Source: Sordaria brevicollis (taxonomy: Eukaryota > Ascomycota > Sordariomycetes > Sordariales > Sordariaceae). Taken from it: 64,000 nt of DNA. The notes below the pieces were generated by a model. It had not been told where the DNA came from. It saw only the letters and a program-made list of their open reading frames with translations, and did no database searches. Shown piece by piece: positions 47,811-59,257 of this stretch. Within the stretch, counting starts at the first letter, position 1. The number at the start of each line of letters is the position of its first letter. The DNA lies in contig JAUTDP010000002.1 of NCBI GenBank assembly GCA_033439795.1, forward strand, positions 4,092,001-4,156,000, read 5' to 3'. The position numbers and the translations under genes were made by a program.

Positions 47811-50800
47811 ATGCATCAACAATCTCGTCATCCCCCGAGGGTGGCCTCCCCCGCAGTTTCTGCTCCGACAAACCCCACACGCACAAACAACCAAAGGGAT
47901 CCCCGGTCTCGTACCAGCACCGACGCCGCGGATAGGGACGGAGCCGGTGGTGGTGCTGGAAGTGGTGGTCAGGATGGCGGCGGGGGTGCCCCTGCTCACG
48001 CCGCAAGTCGGGATGCCGTCAAGAAGCTGGACCAGATCATTCAGGTGCGCAACCTCGACGAAGCCGCCCTTATCGCAAGTCCAGCAACCAAGCAAGCAGA
48101 GCATCCTTGGCTAACTGACATGCGTGGCAGAACTTCTACTACAAAGCCGCCGTCATCATCATCGGGTCGCGACAGCATCTAAAGCCTGGGCCCAAGAAAG
48201 GGTTTAATAAATGGGTGGGTTTCATTTCCAAGACATTCCCCCTTTTGGAATGTACGACCAAGCCACTGACGAACAAGTGATGCAGTTCTCGATAGAGACC
48301 GAGGATACCGAAGACTTCAAGGAAGAGCTCCGCGTCTACAGGAACTCCGACAGCTTTACGAATCGTCCACCTCCCATGATCATCGAGACCTACATTGACG
48401 CATCGCGCATTTCCAGCAGTCACAGTCTCGCACTAGTGGACGATAATGGCAAGAGGTGGGATGTTCTGGAAGCCTTGAACAGTTCTGAATCGAGCGAGGA
48501 TTCACCGCGAAAACGTCACCTGCAGAAACGGAATACCGAGGTGATCTTGGAACGATGGCGCATCGAGCTCAAGTGCATTCCGAATGATGACGCTTTGAAA
48601 GACTTTGGACCCAGCTTGCCTACAATCTATAAGCGGAGCATAGTATTCTTCCGGTCGCTGTTCCTGGCCACGAGGGTCATGCCCGGCTGGAAGTTTTCCC
48701 AGCAGACCATGTCCAAGGGTATCCATCCCGCCCTGGAAGTAAAGTGCCGCATTGTGCCGGCCGAGGCCGAGTTCCTCAACTACGATCCGCTGCGGCAGCC
48801 CCTTTCTGACAGTAAGGATGTAGTAACGGAGTACATGTTTGGTGACCTAGAAGTACCCGTAGGCCGCTTCAATGCTTCGGTCATCTATCGCAACGACTGC
48901 ACGTTTCGGGTCGAGGATGCGGACGCTCTGCTGAGCTCGCGACTTATGGGTGTAGATGAGGATTTCTTCAAGCCCTCAATACCTCAGCGACAGCAGCCTG
49001 TCAGCCATGGCCGAGCGGACTCGTATGCGGAACCCGGATCTTTGCCCTCACACCGCCTAGGACGAGGTCAACGAGAGCCGCATCAGACATACGGCAGTTT
49101 ATCGACATTTCACGGCGCCGGCGCATTTGGCACAAGTCCCATCTCGGCGCTCAAGGCAGTTCGACCACCTGGTTCAGATACCAGCTCACCACCAGGCTCT
49201 TCTGCGGCCAGTGTCGATCAGTCAGAACCGTCGCATTCTCTGCCCATCCGTGGTGCATCAAGTAGGACATTGCGAGATCTTGAAGGCAGCAGGCGACCTT
49301 CGATCTCCTTTCAGCCATTCAAAGCTGGGTCGATATCGAGTAGTCCTAGGATTCCAGATCATGGATCACCGGCCTCGCCACATTCACTTGGACGACCTTC
49401 GGGCTTGAGCGGAATCTCACAAGCCAGGAACAGGTCTTCGCTTACGGCGGGAATGGCCGCCTCCCTACGTGGTCCAGGTGCTGCCGTTCCGACGGATATT
49501 CCAAAGTCGAGCTCACCAAGACCTCAAAGTCGGTATAGCAGTAGCTTCAGCCATCGCCGATCACGGACCTCATTCGGTGGCCAAAGCAAGACGGGCGATG
49601 ACGAAGCCAGTAGTAGTGGCAGACAAAGCCTGTCTTCTTCGGCTCAACCTGGCTCGGCCCTCCTTGCTGAGCCTGCAGGCGGGGTGGCCAGTTCAGGCTC
49701 ATTTCAAACGGACGACGACATTTCCGAGTTCCTCAAAGAGCTTGACAACAGGAAGAAGCTGCCGAGCTTTGAAGCTAGCAAGAAGGGAGAGCAATCAGCT
49801 GCTGCTCGCCGCACCGCTGCGCAACTCAACAAATTCCACCTCATGCGGGACTCTAACAATGCGCTTACGGAGAGCATGATGATGGGATCATCGACTTTGC
49901 ATCGGAGCTCGAGCTCGAGCAGTAGACAGATGCCTAACATGCCAGGTAGCCTGGGAAACCCGGGGATTAGTATGAGTGGTGCGAGCGTCAGCAGCTCACC
50001 GGGCGGAAAGCCCCTGAGCCCGCATACGCCTCACACGCCCGCGATTCCTAGTCGGTTGAGCGAAAACTCGATTATTGATTATCCGGCCCAGGCTAGCTAC
50101 ACCAGGAGAGGGAGGTCTCATGTGGCGGCCACCGAGGAAGAAGACGAGGATGACAATGAGGCAACACAGACCGACCGCCAACAGGAAACTGGGGGCGGAG
50201 CAGTCTCGGCGGCGATCGATATCCCCCTCTCTCCTCGCCTGCTCCATGCCGGTAGCGCGAACCGCCGAGCGAGCTCAGTGGCTCAGCAGCATCGTTCGTT
50301 GGCAGCTGGAGCTGGTGCTGTAACGGGAGAAGACGATTCGGATATCGCCCAGCGCAGCTTGAGCGTCGGGGCAGATGGCGGCGAGGCGCCCTCGCTCAGC
50401 ACCCTGCTTGCCTTCCAGCGAAGAAATTCCGGCGATGGCAATGAGGGCAGCTCAGGAGGTAGTGGAATGGCGGGAATGCAACTTCAACCTGCGGCAGATA
50501 TCAGGGCTTCGGCGGAGCTGAGGCAGGCCAACGAGGATCAACCGACAAATTCGCCTGCGAGGCTCATGACTACCAGCAGGACGCCGTACAGATCACGGTA
50601 CAGCTATCATGGCACAACGACCAGTTCCGCGACGCAAGGGCGAGGTAGCGGTGTGGGGTCCGGCACCAGGGGCACACCACCTCAGTCGAGTAGGGGTTCG
50701 TTTACCGGGATGAGGTACATGGGCACCTTGGCTGGCCGAGGTGGGATGGGGGTTGGACAGGGTGAGGACGGGGCCGATGATGAGCCGTTGTTGTTCGCCA

Positions 50801-50994
50801 TGTCGGAGCTCGAGAGGCCTTCGAGGCGCAGTTTGGACGACCCGAGAGGTGGTGGTGTCTTGGGAGGATCTCCGAGAGTGTTGCGAGGTGTGCCTCCGGG
50901 AACGGGAGAGACCAGTGGGAATACTGGCGATGGAGGTGTAGGTGATGATGGAGAAGAGTATGAGGTCAGGGGAACTACGCGCCGGGGATGGTAG
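47811..50994 (+). CDS. atg13: Autophagy-related protein 13 (Atg13)
   Basis: Three exons (47811-48044, 48131-48214, 48286-50994) join in phase 0 to 1,008 aa. The N-terminal HORMA-type domain spans roughly residues 67-300 and starts with DAVKKLDQIIQ|NFYYKAAVIIIGSR, the classic Atg13 opening. Next come NKW|FSIETEDTEDFKEELRVYRN, PPPMIIETYID, and a region with GDLEVPVGRFNASVIYRNDC. The remainder is a very Ser/Pro-rich disordered tail, where Atg13 binds Atg1 and Atg17 and is phosphorylated by TOR and PKA in yeast. Atg13 is the regulatory subunit of the Atg1 kinase complex that starts autophagosome formation. The tail is longer than in yeast (738 aa in total there), as is usual in Sordariales. Introns are 86 and 71 nt. 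Identification is secure. Confidence 0.94.
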
Positions 50995-52446
50995 TGCGCT
51001 TTCGGGTTGCTTGTCTATATTGCATCGCTCTGGATCACAGTACGGGAGCGGTGTATTCCCAGTGACATGAGCAGTTGAGGAGACGTCTGCAGATACAGGT
51101 TCAACAGATTCAAGATTATAAACGACCGAGAAATCAGATGCCTCTTCTCGACATGAGAGCTACATAGGTTTTCACTTCTCGAACAGATTTTCTGTCCTTC
51201 CTCCTATTCCATAAGACTTGACGAGTAGCGATGTCTCAACCCAGCATTTTAGGACATTTACATGTGAACTAGCACGAGGAAGGTTGTCTTTGCAGTTATA
51301 TTCATATTCAGGGTACCTCGTTCCACTCCAGCTTTAGCGGATGGCTTAGAAGTCCAAAGAACTGGTCTTGACCAGTCAGAACTTCACCAGAAAGTTGCAT
51401 TCGTAGTAGCGCGTTGACCACACGATGAGAGTAGAAATATAGTAAAGATAGGACCTTGGAATAAATGATCACCAACCTCACTGCCCTCAACAAAAGTTGA
51501 TGCGATTACGAGCAGAGGCAACCTGAATACATAGAGCCAAGAGAAAGACTACGACGCCATGGGAGTCAAATGACGGAATGCCGCTGCACTTAAACAGGAG
51601 CACGAGGATGGCCTGCTCAGCCTCGATCCCATCCAATCAGTTGGGGTACTGCTTGCATATAGTGGAGGATATACCCCACTCTTTACAGTGATGTCGAGTC
51701 CCCTGTTGGCGCTGACAGAGTGCGAGCCAGAAGACGGGGGAGGTTCGTCATCTGCTGCTGCCAACGGCGAACTGGTACAACGACTTCAGTTCCAGAGAAA
51801 CACCCAAATACCTTCGACAACATTCGACCACATCGGCGCAAGAGATACGCTTATACCGAAGTGCAGCAGCAAGCTCGAATATTTCCCGACATCGTTTTTT
51901 GCAACATATCCTGAATTGTAATATATTGGACTTCTCACCGATAACTCGGCACGATTTCATATCAGCCCAGCTCCAGGCAGCTCCCTCCCGGTGGTTGAGC
52001 TCCAGCTTCTCGCTGCTTCTTCCCCTCCGATTAACAACCGTGACTCTCTCTCGTCTGCCTAACAAATACCGATACCGATACCAAATTACCTACGAACGAC
52101 AACCAACGCCCACATCCATTATCCGACAAGTGGAAGCGATAGGCAACATACCACGAACGAGAACAGATCGATTACATCCGAAGTTCTACAATCGATTGTA
52201 TCTTCTTTGCGACGAACGAGGCTACAAACTCCTACTTCCCGTTATAGCCGACGATACCACTCAGTTCCATCATCGGTTCCTCTCCTCTCTTGCCAAGTGA
52301 CTTGTGACGACATCCCTGAGGCTGCGCCGTCCATTAGACAACCTTTCCACCGTTTCCTCGTATAATCCGTCGAAAAACGACTTCATCACCACTCGGATAC
52401 AAATCAACTACAGCCAGACCGACCACGCCAGACAGCATCTATCACA
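50995..52446. other. Intergenic, leader of hse1
   Basis: This 1.45-kb region lies between two plus-strand genes. It holds the atg13 3' UTR and the hse1 promoter and leader. Frames of up to 133 codons upstream of the Hse1 start have no domain and look like leader sequence. Confidence 0.55.
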
Positions 52447-55074
52447 ATGTTTCGCGCGGCGGCCGCAGGGCCTTACGATGAGGCCATCAGTATGTTTACC
52501 GCTTCGGCGTTTTTTTTATGAATTCACACATGTGTTTGCTGACAGCGGGCTCTTACAACCGGTAACAGATAAGGCAACCGACGAGAACCTCACGTCCGAG
52601 GACTGGGGCGCCATCATGGAGGTCTGCGATCGAGTAGCCACGAACACCAATGGGGCCAAGGAGGCCGTTAACAGCATGATCAAGCGCTTGGCTCATAGGA
52701 ACGCGAATGTCCAGTTGTATACCCTCGAGGTATGGCATCTCTTTCTCTCTCTCTACCAGACCATATTTTCAGATTCATGGATTGCTAACTCTGTCCCCCC
52801 AAAAAGGTCGCAAACGCCCTCTCCCAAAACTGCGGCCAGAACATGCACCGCGAGCTCTCGAGCCGCGCCTTCACCGACGCCCTCCTCAAGCTCGCCAACG
52901 ACCGTAACACCCACACCCAAGTCAAAGCCAAGATCCTCGAGCGCATGAAGGACTGGTCAGACATGTTCAAGTCCGACCCCGACCTCGGAATCATGTACGA
53001 CGCCTACTACCGTCTGAAGCAGTCCAACCCTACCTTGCAGCCGCCCAGCGCTCCGCAGAAGAACGTGCTCACCGACGCCGACCGCCAGAAGGAGGAGGAG
53101 GAGCTGCAGATGGCGCTTCAGCTCAGTTTGCAGGAGGAGGAACGGAAGAAGGGGAAATCAGCTGGTGCTGGTAGTTCAGGGGGGGCTGCCGCTGGGTCTT
53201 CATCCGGTGCTGGTGGTGCGGCGGCGGGGCCGAACAGCACTGGAGGAGCAGCGGGTGGCCGCTCGAACTCGGTCGCTGAAGTGGAGGCAACACCGGTGCC
53301 GGTTCCCTCGGGCACCACGGCCGCTACTGTGTCCCGCGTCAGAGCGCTCTACGACTTTGTCCCCTCGGAGCCGGGCGAGCTTGAGTTCAAGAAGGGCGAT
53401 GTCATTGCCGTGCTGGAGAGCGTGTATAAGGACTGGTGGCGCGGGTCGCTTAAGGGCAAGACGGGCATCTTCCCGCTCAACTACGTCGAGAAGTTGACGG
53501 ATCCGACGCCGGAGGAGCTACAGCGTGAGGCGCAGATGGAGGCCGAGGTGTTTGCGGAGATCAAGAATGTTGAGAAGTTATTGACGCTCTTGAGTGCTGG
53601 AAACACGGGGCCGAGGGAGGAGGATAATGAGGAGATTTCGGTGGGTTGATGATCCGAGACGGAACAGAGTTGAGAAGATGATGTGCTGACGATGGATGAC
53701 GGCAACAGAAACTCTACCACCAGACGCTGGCTATTCGACCTAAGCTTATTAAGCTGATTGAGAAGTATTCGCAGAAGAAGGGTAGGTCTCGGCCAATGTT
53801 TCTGGCATTGGAGGACTTGGAATTAACAGCATGCAGATGACTTCACGCAGTTGAACGAAAAGTTCATTAAGGCTAGGAGAGATTATGAAGCGCTCCTCGA
53901 ATCTTCCATGTCTCATCCACCAGGGCCGACTTATCACCAATATGCTATGAGACCTCCAATGACCAACAGCTACGGATCGGCGGGTTATGGCGCGCCTCCT
54001 CCGCAACAGCAGCAAGAACCTCCTCGGTTCTACACTCCAGCACCCGCTCAAGGTACGCTTGTGGAAAATCTTGGGGGATATCGAGCCTAAATAGAACACA
54101 GCAACTGATGTACATAAACCTACTACCTAGATGCGCCTCAATATCCTGCGACCTCGCCGTCGCCTAACCCTAACCACTTCATCCGTCCTGCTGGCACTCC
54201 TGCGCCTTATTACATGGGTGGTGCTGAAGGCCAGGGACAACATCAGCAGCAGCCGTCTTATCCTCAACAGCAACCGCAACCAGCATACGGTGGCCCTTCC
54301 AGGCCTCAAGACCAACGCATCCCATCGGGGCCTAACCCCTTGGTTCCCGCTCCATTGAAGACGACTTCCTCGCCACCACCGCCAGGCAACCAGTACGCCC
54401 CTTACCAACCCCCTGGCGCATCCGGAGCCAACAACCGCACGAACTCATACAGCAGCGCAAACGGTGGTGCTCCCCAAGAACTTTCCACTTCAGCCTATGA
54501 TTCGCCCATCGCTCAACACAGCACTAACCCCCTTTCTAACCCATCCTACAACGCTCCCTCCGCACCTTCTTACAACCAAGGAGCACCGGGAGCTCCCAAT
54601 GATGACCCCTACGCGCCAGCAAGTCCCACGGCCACAGCCCCTGGAGCCGGTCCCAACAGCAACGTAGGATCCGCACCTCTTCCTCCTTCCGGCCCTGCCC
54701 CTTCCGCGCCGGCGGCTCCTTCAGCTCCTTCAGCACCTAGTGCTCCCAGTGCTCCCAGCGCTCCCGGCGGCTACCCACACGGCGGGTATGCTTCCCAGAA
54801 CCCTTACCAGGCCGCAGCCGCTGCCGCCGCGGCAGCCGCTTCTTCGAGACCACATGCTGGACCGTATGAGGGTGCTGGTAGCGAGGTCGGCTCGGCACCA
54901 CCACAGGCGCCTGCGGCTCAGCAACCGCAGCAGCATCAGTATAAGGCTTATGTGCCACCTGGAGTTCCGTCGGCACCGGCTGGTGGTCAAGAAGGAGCAA
55001 GTGCCCCGGGCGCGCAAGGTCAGGGGCAGGGGCAGAATGATGGGTTAGCGGATTATTATCGGAGTGCCTATTAG
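52447..55074 (+). CDS. hse1: ESCRT-0 subunit Hse1 (STAM homologue)
   Basis: Six exons (52447-52489, 52569-52729, 52807-53640, 53709-53781, 53837-54052, 54131-55074) join in frame to 756 aa. Domains: a VHS domain (residues 1 to about 145, starting MFRAAAAGPYDEAI and NKATDENLTSEDWG), a ubiquitin-interacting motif (about 160-180, EEEELQMALQLSLQEEE), an SH3 domain (about 245-299, RALYDFVPSEPGELEFKKGD...DWWRG...GIFPLNYVE), and a GAT-like coiled-coil (about 300-430). A Pro/Gln/Ala-rich tail follows and ends ADYYRSAY. Hse1 pairs with Vps27 on endosomes to bind ubiquitinated cargo and recruit ESCRT-I. The tail contains tandem SAPSAP-type repeats and a 10-Ala run. All introns are 67-79 nt except none larger. 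The name is secure. Confidence 0.95.
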
Positions 55075-56428
55075 GAACCGGTAGGGATTGAAGATCAAAC
55101 AGACATACATTCGTAGTGATGATGTAATAGGTAGCCGAGTCACACGTGAGATTTTGGATGTGTTCAAGTGTTGAAAGGGAATAAACGTCTGAGGAAGAAA
55201 GTGGTTTGGGAATTGAAAGGCAGGGGGGAGCGATTATTGTTTTGATAACCCTCGTATGAGAAAAGAACCACTTTGAACTTGTATAGACCCGATCTTGATT
55301 TAATGGCTTTCTGACTCGATGAAATTGCTTCCTGATTTCTTTTGCGTGCGGCACAATATCACATTCGTGGTCTCAATCGTCTGAACTTGAAGCAGCACAT
55401 ACCAACCCATGGGCCTAGAAGTCTTATTCTAGAAACTCACATATATGTACGCCGACTTGTATAAACCGACAAAATTTAATAAATCGGTAACCAACTACCT
55501 GCCTAGTATATCTGCCAGACAACTGTCATGTCCTCATCCCTTCCGTTTTGAAACCCTAACACTTCATCCTTCAACTCAACCGTCTACCATACCCGTCCAA
55601 GACTCATCCTCTCCAAAATCTTATTCATACCCAAGGTTACTAGTTTACTTCCCTCCTTCCACGCGGTACCTAGGTTTCCGCGGTCGCTCTTTTTGTGCTG
55701 CTACTGGCTGCTCTCTGCTCAGACTCCCTTAGGTTGATCTAAATCTAAATCTATACTCCCCTACGCCAAACTTTTCGACCAACTAACTGACTAACTAACT
55801 AACGCAACTATCTGGAATGGGAACTCACGGTGATAACAGTTTGTTTGAAGGACATTTAAGTCAGTCTTTTTTAAAGACATGTAAGTCGGCATGGGTAACT
55901 ACACATAGGTGGTGGATTGGGTTGGGTTGGATTGGATTGCAAGCTAGATGAATGGAGCATGTAAATGTTCCTGTCCTGCGCTGGGCTTTTGGGTTTTGTC
56001 TATGTTATTGTTGATGGATGAGTGTCTTTCTCGAAGAGGGGTGGTTGATGGTTTGTGTATCTTTGTATTGTTGCTTTGGTTGTGCGTCGTTAGTCTTGAT
56101 ATGTGGTTGGGTTTGTTTATTCTTTTTTTTTTCTGTTGTCCGTTTTCTTTTCCTGCCTCAAGGTTTGGTTTGCGGGCTTTCTCGTTCCTCGTTCTGATTC
56201 TCCTCTCATTTCTACGATTTTTGAGTTGCAACAAAGGAGTGTCTCTAGATGTTGGTAGACGTCTAGCATTATGGAAATTTCTTCTATTTTTGCTTCCTTG
56301 TTGGACTGGAAGCTCATCGAAGTACGCAGTCCCGTGCCGTTTAGTTGAGTTGGAACCGGACACGTCGGTCTTCGTTTCAAAAAATAGCCATCTCTCGTTG
56401 CAGAATCTCCAACCCTCGCTTCTATCTG
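55075..56428. other. Convergent intergenic region
   Basis: This 1.35-kb gap lies between the tail-to-tail hse1 and the minus-strand HET pseudogene. It contains a short CTAA repeat near 55,786-55,802 and T-rich tracts around 56,120. No gene could be supported; the 162-codon frame at 55,948-56,436 is Phe/Leu-rich low-complexity. Confidence 0.5.
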
Positions 56429-58653
56429 CTATTTAACAATAATGGTATGCTTCCCGTCCTTGAACGCGGCGCAGGGCAAGGCTGGATTTCCTGGCTTCTG
56501 TGCGAGAGAACGTATCTGTTCTTCCTGCTCTTCGTTGCCAATCTCAACCAAGCCAATCCGCTCAAACACTCCTCTTCGCTCGTCAACTACCCCAAAGAGT
56601 AACAATGCGGGCCACCTTGTAGCGTTTCCGATGTGCCCGATCATGGAATAAATCCGGTCATCGACACCTTCATACTCAGCGATGTCCCCTAAGACATCGA
56701 AGTTCACACGGGGTGACACGCCCATTCTTAATGTAAGTCGAGCAGCCATCTCGTCTCCTTCCAAGTAAAAATCAAAGGCCAACTCATGCACATCGGATTT
56801 GACAAGCTTTGTACCCAAGAGAACCCCCCGCAGCCGTAGCCAGCCATCCGTCACCCCACCCGTCTTGTCGGACGTCGCGTAGCTGAGATACACATCTTCA
56901 ACTTCCATCTGACAGCCATCTTGAGGCCACTCTGACACCCAGACCATACCATCAAGAGACGCCCAGAACCAGGTAGGAGCGCGGTATACATCTGGTCTCG
57001 TTCCGGTACTATATGTAGCTTTTATCCAAAGCACCTGAGTCTCAAGATTGGTCCGCCACATGCCAGCTACGTAGGTATCTTGTAGCAAGGATTGGAATCT
57101 TTTTGCAATACCAGAGATGGCAACGAGTTTATCTCCTGGCTGAGAAAGGTCGCAGTTTGAGTAGTTCTCGACAATCCATTTCCATAAAAACTTCACAACT
57201 GGCAATCCGGAAGTGCAAAATGAGGCCGTTGACCAGGCTGTTCCACATCAAGGGTGAATGATTTGAATCGTACATCTTCAGAGGCCGCGAGTTCCGGATG
57301 AAGTCCGTGAGGAAACACTTCTGCCGCGTCTTTTTCGCAGCATTCCCACATCAACTGACGTTTCCCGAAATGCAGGACTCGAGGGGCTAGGATGGGTTCC
57401 TGGAGAACCCAGCCATGATTGTTTGCCAACGCGTCGGTAACTTGATCCATCCAAAATTCAGAGTTGTACACGTAGAAGTGGACTGGAACTACTACATTAC
57501 TCTCCTCGCTTACGATCTCTAATGAAGTTGTTTCCAGGTTGACTGATTGAGGATCTCGGACATTGAAAAGTGATTCAGAACAGCTTTTGGCGTCTTCTGC
57601 GGATATGTTGCAATAGGAGTTCGAGTACACCTCTTCCATGAGAGACGCTTCACGCCCCCAGTCGGTCTTGTCGTCCTTATCTTGTATTATACAAAGCGAA
57701 TCGATCCAAAGATATCGAACTTCAAGTAAGCGAGCCACGGAAATGACATCTTGGAATAACCGGGGCAGTGAATCCAGTTGTATTCCCTTGATAAGCATAG
57801 AGCGTGTGTTTATTTAACACAAACTCCTCATCAACGTTGCCCCAGCGGTGAGTAACTGTGACATATGGGCCGGATAGGTTTGCATCTTCAGATTCGATGA
57901 GCCGCACCTCGTCTGATGCACCGATATCCAGGACCCTCGTCGGAAACCAGGTAGAGTCACTTTCGGGAGGTCTGCACTGTTTATGGCTCGTCACGCAGTC
58001 ATTGACCCAATCTACTGACATCGACTGGGCTTCCAAAGACCATGTGCTTGTTTCATGCATGGGGGGCGGCATAAATCCTCCCTTTCAGTGCATGATGTTA
58101 GCATTGTTTTCTATACAACTAAATCTAATGGTGCCTTGCCTGCGGACTAGGTATTGGTTTTCACAAAAGAAAAAAGGCGCTCGCTTGACTTACCTTGCCT
58201 GGCCTCAAGCACAAAACTCCAAGGGTACAAGAACTCCTTACCCAAAAAGACAGGACCTCTATCGATAGTCTCGGGTTTGTTGATAACTCTGAAGTTAAGC
58301 GTAAAGCACTCATACTCCTTGCATTTGCGATAATTCATAAGTAATTGAGTTGCACCGTTTTGATAGGTATTGGATAGCTTTCCAGTCTCAATTTCAGACC
58401 AAAGGGCTTCGATTGACGATAGTATGTAGCTGGCCTCTTTTAACACTCTCCAGATGAATGAACAGATATGACAGTCTTTAAGGACTGAATCATCGAAACC
58501 TTTGAAGTCTCTGTGGTGATCCTCGATGTACTCTTTATCCGGTTCTTCATCTGGGGTCGCCGGGACGAAGTAACGCTCATCCTGATTCTTTGCGACCCGG
58601 AAATGACGGTTGATGGCGGCTTGCAGTGTTGCCTGGCAGACGGAGCAGATCAT
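56429..58653 (-). pseudogene. Broken HET-domain gene on minus strand
   Basis: It starts at ATG 58653 (MICSVCQATL). Exon 1 ends at 58194 (CAAG|GTAAGT); exon 2 begins at 58077 after a 116-nt intron with acceptor GGGAG. HET blocks are clear: YVTVTHRWGN, VRYLWIDSLCIIQD and NNHGWVLQEPILAPR, followed by a C-terminal half with GDKLVAISGIAKRF. Two frame changes break it: one near 57,795-57,805, between the THRWGN block and SLPRLFQDVISVA, and one near 57,200, between PGQRPHF and FLWKWIVENYS. The N-terminus shares CxxC...CHIC with the other two HET genes here. An unseen intron does not explain either break, because no donor/acceptor pair fits. It lies about 21 kb from the tandem pair and in the opposite orientation, so it is a dispersed paralogue. 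Confidence 0.72.
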
Positions 58654-59154
58654 TTTCGTCGTGATGCCTCGGGAATCCTATGGAAAGCCAGGTTCGTAGC
58701 AGTTGGCAAAGATCGTGAGACGGTCGGGTTGAGCTGGTATTATTGGAAAACGCGACGAAGACAAGGAGAGCGAGAAGGAGAGGGGAAGGAGGATCAAATG
58801 GGAGAGGAAGATTTGCTGACAGGCGTCAGGCAGCAATCTGTTCTTTCCTGACCCCGACTACTGGGAAGCACCAATCTGCTCAATCGGCAGGAGCCCCACA
58901 GCTCAGCTCTTCTACATTTGAGGTCATCGTTATGTTTCACCACAATACATCAGTTGCCTGTACCTTTCTATTTCTAACCTTTCGAATGAGGTAAAAAAGA
59001 TCTAACATGCCAAGCCACATAATCACATTTCAAAACAAGAACGCGACTGAAATAGAAGAAGAGTGCTAAAAGGAACCAAAACACCCGAGACCTAACGCAG
59101 GATTCTGAGGAGTATAGGTGAAAACTTCCAAAGGAAAAGGAAAAAGAAAAATAT
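58654..59154. other. Short intergenic region
   Basis: This 0.5-kb gap lies between the HET pseudogene start and the tRNA gene. No feature seen. Confidence 0.6.
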
Positions 59155-59257
59155 TGGGATTGCCAGGAATCGAACCTGGGTCCTCTCGGATCGTTCTGTT
59201 TGTCACAAAGTGAACTGAAACCACAACGAGAAGTACTGACCACTATACTACAATCCC
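59155..59257 (-). tRNA. tRNA-His (anticodon GTG) with a 31-nt intron
   Basis: Minus-strand cloverleaf. Acceptor arms are GGGATTG and CAATCCC with discriminator A. The D arm is GTAT/GTAC, and the anticodon stem TCTCG/CGAGA is fully Watson-Crick. The loop reads TTGTGG then C, interrupted after position 37 by a 31-nt intron (59,220-59,190). The T arm is CCAGG-TTCGATT-CCTGG. Anticodon GTG reads His codons. As in other eukaryotic tRNA-His genes, the extra G at -1 is not encoded (a T is present) and must be added after transcription. Confidence 0.9.

Noticed and set aside
55948..56436. 162-codon Phe/Leu-rich frame (possible membrane protein)
   Set aside because: Hydrophobicity arises from T-rich 3' UTR-like DNA; it overlaps the end of the HET pseudogene on the other strand and lacks any family mark.
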